Source: Bog-159 sp049516155
GTDB taxonomy: Bacteria > Acidobacteriota > Terriglobia > Bryobacterales > Bryobacteraceae
Assembly (NCBI GenBank): GCA_049516155.1
Contig: JBEKTJ010000003.1
Coordinates: forward strand, 1-64,000
Length of the DNA: 64,000 nucleotides
Direction of reading: 5' to 3'
The first letter of the stretch is position 1; every line of letters begins with the position of its first letter. The notes under the pieces were generated by a model that was not told the DNA's origin, did not search any database, and saw only the letters and a list, made by a program, of their open reading frames with translations. The position numbers and the translations under genes are program-made. Positions 8,205 to 15,469 of this stretch are shown in pieces.

Positions 8205-8704
8205 GCGCGCCCGATTCCGACCCCGGCTCCCGTTCGGGAAAGCCTGTACGCGAGTCCAGGTCCGAATATGCGGAACTGGCCTTGCCGACCGACGCCAACG
8301 GCTTGGGCAACGTGCTGGGCGGCAAGGTCATGCACCTGGTGGACCTGGCCGGCGCCATGGCCGCCATGCGTCACGCCCGCAAGCCCGTGGTAACCGCCTC
8401 GTTCGACCACATGAATTTCCTGCACCCCATCCGCATCGGGCAATTGATTGTGTTGCATTCACAAGTCAACCGGGTGTTTCACACCTCCATGGAAGTCGGC
8501 GTGAAGGTGATGGTGGAGGACCTCATGACCGGCAGGAAACAGCATACCTGCTCGGCCTACTTAACCTTTGTGGCGCTGGACCCGGACGGGAAGCCCGTGG
8601 CCGTTGCGCCGGTTCTTCCGGAGACGGAAGAAGAGCAACGGCGCTACCGTGAAGCTGCCGAAAGGCGTGCATACCGCTTGGCGATGCGAAGCCGCTCTAT
8701 CTGA
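8201..8704 (+). CDS. Hotdog-fold acyl-CoA thioesterase
   Basis: A 167-residue hotdog protein of the YciA/BACH group: ALPTDANGLGNVLGGKVMHLVDLAGAMAA contains the central helix with the catalytic-position Asp, followed by TASFDHMNFLHPIRIGQLI and SMEVGVKVMVEDL. It hydrolyses acyl-CoA thioesters in the cytoplasm; chain-length preference is not predictable. The start is fixed by the ATGA overlap with the upstream gene and removes a long alternative N-terminal reading. The C-terminal 30 residues are charged and probably disordered. Confidence 0.88.
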   Translation: MSAPDSDPGSRSGKPVRESRSEYAELALPTDANGLGNVLGGKVMHLVDLAGAMAAMRHARKPVVTASFDHMNFLHPIRIGQLIVLHSQVNRVFHTSMEVGVKVMVEDLMTGRKQHTCSAYLTFVALDPDGKPVAVAPVLPETEEEQRRYREAAERRAYRLAMRSRSI

Positions 8705-8754
8705 ACCGCGCCCTAATCTAACAGCCAGTGGAGGAGGCTCCTGGCAGCCTGTCC

Positions 8755-9054
8755 TTACGCTTTGTACATGTATTTGATGTTGGGTTTATAGAGCAGGACG
8801 TTGGGCTCTCCGGTGCGATTGACCTTCAAGCAACACTTGTCGTACCACTCGATGACGCCGTGCAGAGTTTCGCCGTCCTTCAGCACGAAGACCATCGGAG
8901 TCTTGGTCTGCATCTGCTTTACGTAGTAGAAGTTCTCGGCGTTGGTCTGGTCGGGGGGCACGGGCTTCTTTTGCGGCGGCCGGCGCGGCGGCACGATCTG
9001 TTCCTTGATCTCGTTCAGCGAGGGACGGATAAGTTTGCGGTTCGCAGATTCCAC
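8755..9054 (-). CDS. hfq: Hfq-like Sm-fold RNA chaperone
   Basis: A 99-residue protein. Residues about 40-99 look like an Sm1-Sm2 fold: FYYVKQMQTKTPMVFVLKDGETLHGVIEWYD for Sm1 and VLLYKPNIKYMYKA for Sm2. The YKPNIKYM end is analogous to the YKHAIS motif of Hfq. The first ~38 residues are a basic, proline-rich extension (VPPRRPPQKKPVPP) absent from E. coli Hfq. The start is GTG 9054, supported by AAGGAAGG six bases upstream. It is probably a divergent, acidobacterial-type Hfq acting on small RNAs; hexamerisation and RNA binding are inferred. Confidence 0.7.
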   Translation of the reverse strand: MESANRKLIRPSLNEIKEQIVPPRRPPQKKPVPPDQTNAENFYYVKQMQTKTPMVFVLKDGETLHGVIEWYDKCCLKVNRTGEPNVLLYKPNIKYMYKA

Positions 9055-9210
9055 TGGAAGCCTTCCTTAAATTGGCAGATTAGAAATGCCCCGCGCATTC
9101 GCTCACAGGCGCAGCGGCGCGAGTTCAGTTGGATCAAGTTTTGTCCGACTTGAACATATATTTAACACATTGTTACGCGTACCGCAAGGATGGCCAATAG
9201 CGGAGCGACC

Positions 9211-9225
9211 GCCAGTCTTACTGGC
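9211..9225. other. Hairpin at the 3' end of the SH3 lipoprotein gene
   Basis: GCCAGT-CTT-ACTGGC is a perfect 6-bp stem that overlaps the TAA stop of the minus-strand gene. There is no T-run after it, so intrinsic termination is uncertain. Confidence 0.3.
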
Positions 9226-10438
9226 TAAACCATTTCCTGGCCAAGGCTTTCAGGCGGGCGTATGGCGAGCGACTTTCAGCCGTGGGGCCGGAGGGTTGCG
9301 GATGGGGGGCGGCCTCCGCCAGATCCACGCCGGGCAATAAGGGAGCGGGCGTCTCACAGGGCTGCTCGCCCGTGAAGCGCACCGTCGTCGCGATGAACGA
9401 ATAGCTGCGCCGCATGCGCGCGCCGGACTTATCGACCACGCACACCGAGAAACCCGCCGCTCGCGCCAGGACGGGGAAATAGCCCTCCACATTGCGCTGA
9501 ATGTAGGCCGTCTCATAACGATGACGCCGCAAGCTCCAGGTGAATACGCGGAAGCTGTCGAAATCGTATGGAAGGTCGCCGCTTCCGATCGTGGTCCACA
9601 GCCAGTTGTGTTTCGACGCCTCCCCGTCCCGCACGTCCGACAACGCGAAATACGAGGTGATGCGATGCCCCTCGGCATACTGCGCCACTTCGTCGGGGAT
9701 CGCCATATACAGCCTGCGGGTAAGCACCCATCCGCTCTCGCCCCTGGCATTTCGCACCAGGCTCCAGTCGTCCTTGGGAGCCGGGTTAGCAACCCGGCTA
9801 TCGGCAATCGCCTGTTGCACTTCGGGCGGCGTCCGGGAGAGATCCTTCCAGTTTGGCGGTAGCTGCGGCGCGGGGGGCATCGGCGGCAGCGGGTATTTGG
9901 GATCGACCGGTTTGCGAACGGACGGCGGCGTTTTGGGCCGGGGCGGGATTAGCGGCCTGCGTTCGGGCGGCGTTCGCAGCGCGCTGGCATGCGCCACTAC
10001 GTCCACTTTTTCGCCTTCCCTTACTTGCAGGAAGCTGGGCGAAAGGCGATTGGGTTCGGTGTGTACATTCAGCAGCTCATAAGTGCTGGCCGCCCCTTGC
10101 GACGGCAGCGTCAAAGCGCGCCGCTCGACTTCCTTCAACGCAGAGATCTCCGCGGAGCTCAACAGCAGATGGTCTTCGATCCAGCCTTCCGCGCCGGCTG
10201 GCGCACGCACTTTCAAAAAACGGCGGCGGCGCTGCACGATTTCGAGCCGTTCGCCATGCTTGACCGTGGCCACCACCGGCGACTGGGACGGGATGTCCCG
10301 GCGCAGTCCCAGTGTAGCGGGGCCGGCGTAAGCCTCGCCGATCGCGGGCGCATGCGGTTCCGCGCTACGGCACGCCGGCATGCCGAGCATCACGAGAGCG
10401 AGTCCGGCGCCCAGCGCCCCGTACCCAGCATCCCTCAT
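9218..10438 (-). CDS. Lipoprotein with bacterial SH3 domains
   Basis: A 406-residue protein with a lipoprotein signal: hydrophobic LGAGLALVMLGMPAC with the lipobox Cys at about residue 23. A first SH3 domain (about 35-95) contains LGLRRDIPSQSPVVATV and APAGAEGWIEDHLLL. A second, split by a proline-rich insert (PPERRPLIPPRPKTPP...), has NVHTEPNRLSPSFLQV and GESGWVLTRRLYMAI. The remaining ~150 residues are beta-rich and unrecognised. It is likely anchored in the envelope and may bind peptidoglycan. It starts inside the Ppx stop codon (ATGA overlap, 10435-10438), so the two genes form an operon. Confidence 0.75.
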   Translation of the reverse strand: MRDAGYGALGAGLALVMLGMPACRSAEPHAPAIGEAYAGPATLGLRRDIPSQSPVVATVKHGERLEIVQRRRRFLKVRAPAGAEGWIEDHLLLSSAEISALKEVERRALTLPSQGAASTYELLNVHTEPNRLSPSFLQVREGEKVDVVAHASALRTPPERRPLIPPRPKTPPSVRKPVDPKYPLPPMPPAPQLPPNWKDLSRTPPEVQQAIADSRVANPAPKDDWSLVRNARGESGWVLTRRLYMAIPDEVAQYAEGHRITSYFALSDVRDGEASKHNWLWTTIGSGDLPYDFDSFRVFTWSLRRHRYETAYIQRNVEGYFPVLARAAGFSVCVVDKSGARMRRSYSFIATTVRFTGEQPCETPAPLLPGVDLAEAAPHPQPSGPTAESRSPYARLKALARKWFSQ

Positions 10439-11961
10439 CCTTTCACCGTCACAACCGGCCGGCCATACACCTGGCGGAACGCTTCGGCAGAGCGCTCCGC
10501 AGCCCATTGTTCCAAGCTGATATCGGCCTCGGACGAAAGCTGTAGTACGATTTGCCCGTCGCGTATGTGGCAGCTCAGCGATCCGATGCGTTCCTCGTGG
10601 CTCACATCCAGGTTGTCCGCCAGCCGCAGCAAGGGAATCAGCAGCAGGACCACGCGCTTGTCGTCGGCATTCAACGCCTGCCAGTTGGAGTGCACCGGAG
10701 TAGGCATGCTCTTCCGGTGATACCGGCACAAATTGGCGATCAGCGCGCGTTCGCGATTGGTGAATCCGGGCATGTCGGAATTGTTTACCAGGTAGTAGGA
10801 ATGCTTGTGATGGTTGGAGTCGGAGACGAAGTGGCCGGCATCGTGCAGATAGGCGGCGGCTTCGAGCAGCTTGCCGAAATGCGGCGGCAATTGGTGCAGC
10901 GGGTGCAAGTCGGTAAACAGCATATGCGCCAACCCGGCGACTTTGCGGGCGTGCGGCAGCGCCACGCCATAACGGCGGCTCATCTGCTCCACTTCTTTGC
11001 GCTGATCGCGGCTGAGCTGCGCGAGTTCGCGCCCCACGCCGCGCGCGTGTAAATCCGCGATGATGCCGTCGCGCACCCCGGCCGCCGAATAATACAGGCA
11101 TGGCAGCCGGAAATCCTCCAGCACGTGGAGCAGCACGCCGACCCCCGGCACGATGATTTCGGCGCGCTTGGGTCCGATCCCGGTGGCCTTGCGGCGTTCC
11201 GCCAAATCCAACACGCTCAGTTTCTTGTAGAGGCGCCGCACCTCGCGGGCGGACGCGCGCATGCGGTCGGCCTGTTCCCGTTTGGTGCGCGGGATGCGGT
11301 TCACCGCGCAGACCACCGCCGAAGCCGTGGCCGCCGTGGCGACGACGCGGTCCCACTGCGTATTGCCGAAGCGCTTGGCGATGCCCGCCAGCTTCTCCTC
11401 GATATATTCGTGCATCTGGTGCAATTCGTCCGGCAGGGGCGGATCGTTGCGCAGGAAAATCTCGCGTAGGCGCACGGCGCCCAGCGGTTTCGAAAACGAG
11501 TCGCGCAGTGTGCCATTTTCGCTGGCGATCAGTTCCGCGCTGCCCCCGCCGATATCCACAATCAGCAATTTCCGATTGGGATGCGGCCATCGCGCCTGCA
11601 CTCCCAGGTGAATCAGCCGCGACTCTTCGCGTCCGGATATGATCTCCACCGGGGCGCCGATCGCCAGCGACGCGCGTTCGATGAACTCGGCCTGGTTGCG
11701 CGCGTCACGCACCGCGCTGGTGGCTACCGCGCGCACACCCACGACCTCTAGCTTTTGGTACTGCTGGGCCATGCGCGCCAGCACCGTACAGGTTAGCTCC
11801 AGCGGTTCCTGCGCGATCAGGCCGTTGCGAAAGACGCTCTCCCCCAGGCGCGTCACTACGCGCTCGGAAGCCAGCACGCGCATGCCGGACGCCTGCAATA
11901 CTTCGGCCGCGGCCATGCGAATGGAGTTACTGCCGATGTCGATGGCGGCGTAGCGGGGCAT
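10435..11961 (-). CDS. Ppx/GppA exopolyphosphatase
   Basis: A 508-residue protein. The N-terminal half is an actin-like phosphatase: AAIDIGSNSIRM (phosphate 1), then VDIGGGSAEL (phosphate 2), TAATASAV and AEIIVPGVGVL. Residues about 330-480 form an HD-type domain (AAYLHDAGHFVSDSNHHKHSYYL). The enzyme hydrolyses polyphosphate or pppGpp. The start has a TATAAC hexamer 6 bases upstream and no Shine-Dalgarno, predicting a leaderless mRNA. The downstream lipoprotein is translationally coupled. Ppx versus GppA specificity cannot be resolved. Confidence 0.9.
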   Translation of the reverse strand: MPRYAAIDIGSNSIRMAAAEVLQASGMRVLASERVVTRLGESVFRNGLIAQEPLELTCTVLARMAQQYQKLEVVGVRAVATSAVRDARNQAEFIERASLAIGAPVEIISGREESRLIHLGVQARWPHPNRKLLIVDIGGGSAELIASENGTLRDSFSKPLGAVRLREIFLRNDPPLPDELHQMHEYIEEKLAGIAKRFGNTQWDRVVATAATASAVVCAVNRIPRTKREQADRMRASAREVRRLYKKLSVLDLAERRKATGIGPKRAEIIVPGVGVLLHVLEDFRLPCLYYSAAGVRDGIIADLHARGVGRELAQLSRDQRKEVEQMSRRYGVALPHARKVAGLAHMLFTDLHPLHQLPPHFGKLLEAAAYLHDAGHFVSDSNHHKHSYYLVNNSDMPGFTNRERALIANLCRYHRKSMPTPVHSNWQALNADDKRVVLLLIPLLRLADNLDVSHEERIGSLSCHIRDGQIVLQLSSEADISLEQWAAERSAEAFRQVYGRPVVTVKG

Positions 11962-11967
11962 ATACCA

Positions 11968-11973
11968 GTTATA
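11968..11973 (-). promoter_or_regulatory. -10 hexamer TATAAC of ppx
   Basis: On the minus strand TATAAC is followed by six bases (TGGTAT) and the ATG at 11961. Confidence 0.4.
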
Positions 11974-12068
11974 GGGGATATTCGACGTCCTGTGCGGGGT
12001 TCATGCGCGCTTGATCCGCACGGCCACACTGGAACCTTGCGCGGCTTGAACGGGACCTTCCGAGTTGC

Positions 12069-15000
12069 CTATTGTACCGGCAGATTAGCGGGCGCCGAGT
12101 CAACCCCGTTTTGGGCGATCACCACGGTCTGCAGCCCCGCGGGAGCGGCCGTAGGCACTACTACATCGATCTGATACAGGCCGATGCTGCCTGGCGTCAG
12201 TCCGCTGAACAGCACCTGCGCGGCGGCGCCGCCGATCGTTACCGTAGGCAATGCCAACGTCGCGGCGAGGGGCTGGGAAGGAGTCGGCTCGCCGGAGGGC
12301 GGCGGGTTGTCTACGGCCCCCAGTCCGTTCGCGTAGAGAACGATATACTGGCCCGGCTGTGCGGGATTGCCCGCCGTCACAAGCTGGTAGTTTCGATCCT
12401 GCGCGATGGCCAAACCATTGTTCACGAACATGGCCGGCAGGCAGGGAGCGATCGGAATCGTGTAAGGCACACTCACATCGGCAATGTTGACTGCTAGTTG
12501 CACGGAGGTCAGCCCTTGCAGTTCCCACGGAATCTGAAGGTTGATTTGCGTGGGGCTGACATACCACAGGCGTCCGGGCCAGCCCTGTGTGCCGTCCGGC
12601 GACGCGAAGCTCACGCTGACTCCGGACATGGAGAATGGCAGGAAGCCTGTGGAGAGACTCTGCGTGGCATCGCTCAAGGCCGTTCCATAGATCGAAATAT
12701 AAGACCCCGGTGCAAGCCCCTTGCCCACCCGACTGCTGGCGGCATCCACCACCCCATTGACGCCAATCGACGGCGCGGGGCGTACGGCGGCATTGAAGGT
12801 CGTCGTCAGGCCTCCCGCCTGACCCTGGAAGACTTGATCGCCGGCGGCCGATCCCAGATCCACGTTGGTCCACGCAATTCCGTAGGCGTTGGTCTGCGCG
12901 GACGGGCCGGGTGGCATGCCCGCCGGACACGAGGCGGAAGTGGACTGCGCGCCGCTGCCTTGCGCCACGCTGAACGCGGCGGATTGGTCGGAGACGGCGA
13001 TTCCATATGCGTCCACCACTTTGAATGCCAGATACCAACACGTGTCGCCTACCGTGCCGGAGAAGCTGCTGTCGTATACCGGCAGAATGTCGAACGGCAC
13101 GCCATCGCTCTCCAGATACCAGTAAGGCACGCGCAAGTTAGCGCCCGGGCCCGCGAGGGCGATGACGCCATCGTAGATTCCCGGAACCGTGAAGTGGCCC
13201 GCCAGAGATACATAGACCACCCCCTGCTGCCCCGCCTCGAGTTGCAAGCTCCCCGGCGATACGGTGACCCCATCGGTCGCGTCGGGATCGGGCGCAAGCA
13301 TGTCGGGCACGACCGAAATCCGGAAAGCCGCGGCGGCCTTGCCGGTGTTCGTGATCGTCAATGCGACCGGACTGAGCTGCGCCGTCTTAGATCCGGCCCA
13401 ACCGAACGACACGGTCGCGGGTTGAACCGTCACCCCGACCGCCAGGCCCGCCGCCGCGTTCAGCTTGCCCGCACCCACAGAAGTAATCAACAGTTCGCCG
13501 GAATCGGAGTCGTCGGCAATGTCGTTGGAATCGATGCTGGCGGTATTGACCAACGCAGACTTGATCTGCGCCGGCGTGAAGCCCGGATTCGCCTGCTTAA
13601 CCAGCGCCGCCGCGCCGGCCACCATAGCTGCCGCGAAACTGGAGCCTTGCACCGTTGTGTAACCGGTCGGATCGTAAAGATCGCCTACCGGATCCAGCGA
13701 TTCGGTGGCCGTATAAATTCCCTGGCCGACTGCCACGAGTTCCGGTTTGATCGAGTAATCGATGGAAGGCCCACGCGAGGTAAAGTCCGTAACGAGGTTC
13801 GAGATGGCGCTCTCCACATGCAAGGCCGGGTTCAGCGTACCTTGAACGTTGGGACCCGGTGCCGGGGCAGATGCCAGATAGGCTTGCACCGCCTGGCCGT
13901 CCGCGTAGTAGATCATCATGGCCGGAATGCCGGTGTTCCCAGCCCCCAGCGCGCTGAATGGCGGATCGGCCGGGTGGCTCGGATCCTGATAGAGAACCAC
14001 TCCTATGGCGCCAGCCTGCTGAGCGTTATCGATCTTGGTGGAGAAGTCGCAGTTGCCCCGCTCAATGAGAACAATCGTGCCGGTGAGCGAGCCGCCCGGC
14101 AAAGCGGAACAGGCCAGTCCCGTGGGGTCGGTCTGGGTGATGGTTTGCAGCGTAGCGGTCAACGGGCCGGTCAGCTTGACGCCATCCCCGACAACCGCGT
14201 CCAGCGTTTCCAGATTGGAGGGCACACTCGATCCGTTGAGTTGCACGGCGGCGAACAGGATGTGCGCATTCGTCGAAGCGCCTACCGTAATGGCCGATGG
14301 CGCGGTGCCCGGCGAATCGATGGAATTCAGGGCGGGCGGCTGCAAACTGGATTGCGCATCGTTGCCGGCCGCAGCCACCACGGTCATCCCCAACGCGACG
14401 GCGTTCTCGACCGCCTGTGCCAGGATATCGCAATCGGTTTGGTATGCGGCCGGCACGCCGCTTTGCAGACAGTCCCCATCCAGCGGACCGCTGAGGGGCA
14501 AGCTGCCGAAAGCTACTAACGCGATATCCATATGGTCTGCAACGGCATCTTCCAAAGCCTGGATTGCGGCGGCGAACGTAGTGGTATCGTTCACCCCGGG
14601 AGTGCCGAAGATTTTGTAATTGCCGAGCCAGGCTTTGGGCGCCACGCCGGTGATGGCGGCCAGCGGGCCCGTATTGGTTTCGCCCGCCGCAATAGTGGCC
14701 AGGGCGGTGCCATGGCCCGAACGGTCACGCGGGGTGGTGTCGTCCGGCAGGGCGAACATCGGTTCATAGCTGCGAGCCACGAGGATCTTGCCGTTGGTAT
14801 AAGCCGTCTGGCCCAACGGATATCCATCCGGCGGCTGTAACGACGCATCCTGGAATGCCGGCTGCGTGTTGTCGATACCGCTGTCGACGATGGCAATCTT
14901 GACTCCGGCGCCCGCGTTCGCCATGCCGCCAAGAGCGGCCCAAGCCGGGGGCACGTTCACCAGATTGACGGCGACGTTGAGATTCCGCTGGATCCGCGGT

Positions 15001-15350
15001 AGACGGACCGCATCTCTTACTCCGGAGAGCGCACGCAGATCCGCGGCACGCTCGCGGGGCACGCGCACGAAGACGGCGTTCAGCAAGCTCTCGACCGAGC
15101 CTGCGATCCGTATCTTGCGACGCGCTAGTTCGCTGCGAAGCTGTCGTTGTGCCGATTCGATACGCCCGCGCGCCGTTATTTGCCGTGCCAGCGGCGGATC
15201 CTGCAAGATCAGAGCGTACTCTTCCAGGCGTGTTTGCGCGAAGGCTGGGACGCACAGCAGCGGTGCCCCGAACAGGAGTAACAGACCGGCCTTCCGTTGC
15301 ACCCTCGAATCCGGGAATCTGCGTTTATCTCTGTTCAATCCGTTGTCCAT
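12069..15350 (-). CDS. Secreted subtilisin-like protease with PA and TIGR03437 domains
   Basis: A 1093-residue S8 peptidase. After a signal peptide (AGLLLLFGAPLLCVPAFAQ) comes an inhibitor-like prosegment. The catalytic triad is Asp156 (AIVDSGID), His213 (DRSGHGTALA) and Ser571 (VQGSSFAAAMVAG). A PA insert (GTIVLIERGNCDFSTKI, IPAMMIYYADG) lies between His and Ser. The C-terminal third has Ig-like domains and a full TIGR03437 module (YISIYGTALSD, VSPTQINLQIPWEL, IGLYQIDVVVP) that probably mediates surface attachment or sorting. ATG 15350 gives a normal signal peptide; upstream in-frame starts (15407, 15488) add a basic leader. It is divergent from glgP. Confidence 0.88.
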   Translation of the reverse strand: MDNGLNRDKRRFPDSRVQRKAGLLLLFGAPLLCVPAFAQTRLEEYALILQDPPLARQITARGRIESAQRQLRSELARRKIRIAGSVESLLNAVFVRVPRERAADLRALSGVRDAVRLPRIQRNLNVAVNLVNVPPAWAALGGMANAGAGVKIAIVDSGIDNTQPAFQDASLQPPDGYPLGQTAYTNGKILVARSYEPMFALPDDTTPRDRSGHGTALATIAAGETNTGPLAAITGVAPKAWLGNYKIFGTPGVNDTTTFAAAIQALEDAVADHMDIALVAFGSLPLSGPLDGDCLQSGVPAAYQTDCDILAQAVENAVALGMTVVAAAGNDAQSSLQPPALNSIDSPGTAPSAITVGASTNAHILFAAVQLNGSSVPSNLETLDAVVGDGVKLTGPLTATLQTITQTDPTGLACSALPGGSLTGTIVLIERGNCDFSTKIDNAQQAGAIGVVLYQDPSHPADPPFSALGAGNTGIPAMMIYYADGQAVQAYLASAPAPGPNVQGTLNPALHVESAISNLVTDFTSRGPSIDYSIKPELVAVGQGIYTATESLDPVGDLYDPTGYTTVQGSSFAAAMVAGAAALVKQANPGFTPAQIKSALVNTASIDSNDIADDSDSGELLITSVGAGKLNAAAGLAVGVTVQPATVSFGWAGSKTAQLSPVALTITNTGKAAAAFRISVVPDMLAPDPDATDGVTVSPGSLQLEAGQQGVVYVSLAGHFTVPGIYDGVIALAGPGANLRVPYWYLESDGVPFDILPVYDSSFSGTVGDTCWYLAFKVVDAYGIAVSDQSAAFSVAQGSGAQSTSASCPAGMPPGPSAQTNAYGIAWTNVDLGSAAGDQVFQGQAGGLTTTFNAAVRPAPSIGVNGVVDAASSRVGKGLAPGSYISIYGTALSDATQSLSTGFLPFSMSGVSVSFASPDGTQGWPGRLWYVSPTQINLQIPWELQGLTSVQLAVNIADVSVPYTIPIAPCLPAMFVNNGLAIAQDRNYQLVTAGNPAQPGQYIVLYANGLGAVDNPPPSGEPTPSQPLAATLALPTVTIGGAAAQVLFSGLTPGSIGLYQIDVVVPTAAPAGLQTVVIAQNGVDSAPANLPVQ

Positions 15351-15351
15351 G

Positions 15352-15371
15352 AATGGCCAATGGATGGCCAA
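15352..15371. repeat. Two direct repeats in the subtilase 5' leader
   Basis: ATGGCCAAT occurs twice (15352-15360, 15363-15371), two bases apart, each with a TGGCCA palindrome. They lie between the subtilase start codon and a minus-strand TATATT. They could be an operator, or chance. Confidence 0.3.
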
Positions 15372-15469
15372 TATAGGTGTGTGCCGCCGCAGATCGATAC
15401 TTCTCATGAATCCGGTGCAAATCAGCCATTGACTTTGGCGCAGACTAAGGCGATGCGCGCGGTAAGCCG

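Noticed and set aside
12498..14519. A 673-codon open frame antisense to the subtilase gene
   Set aside because: It is a GC-rich mirror of a real S8 protease gene with catalytic motifs. The antisense translation is Arg/Gly/His-rich and matches no domain.
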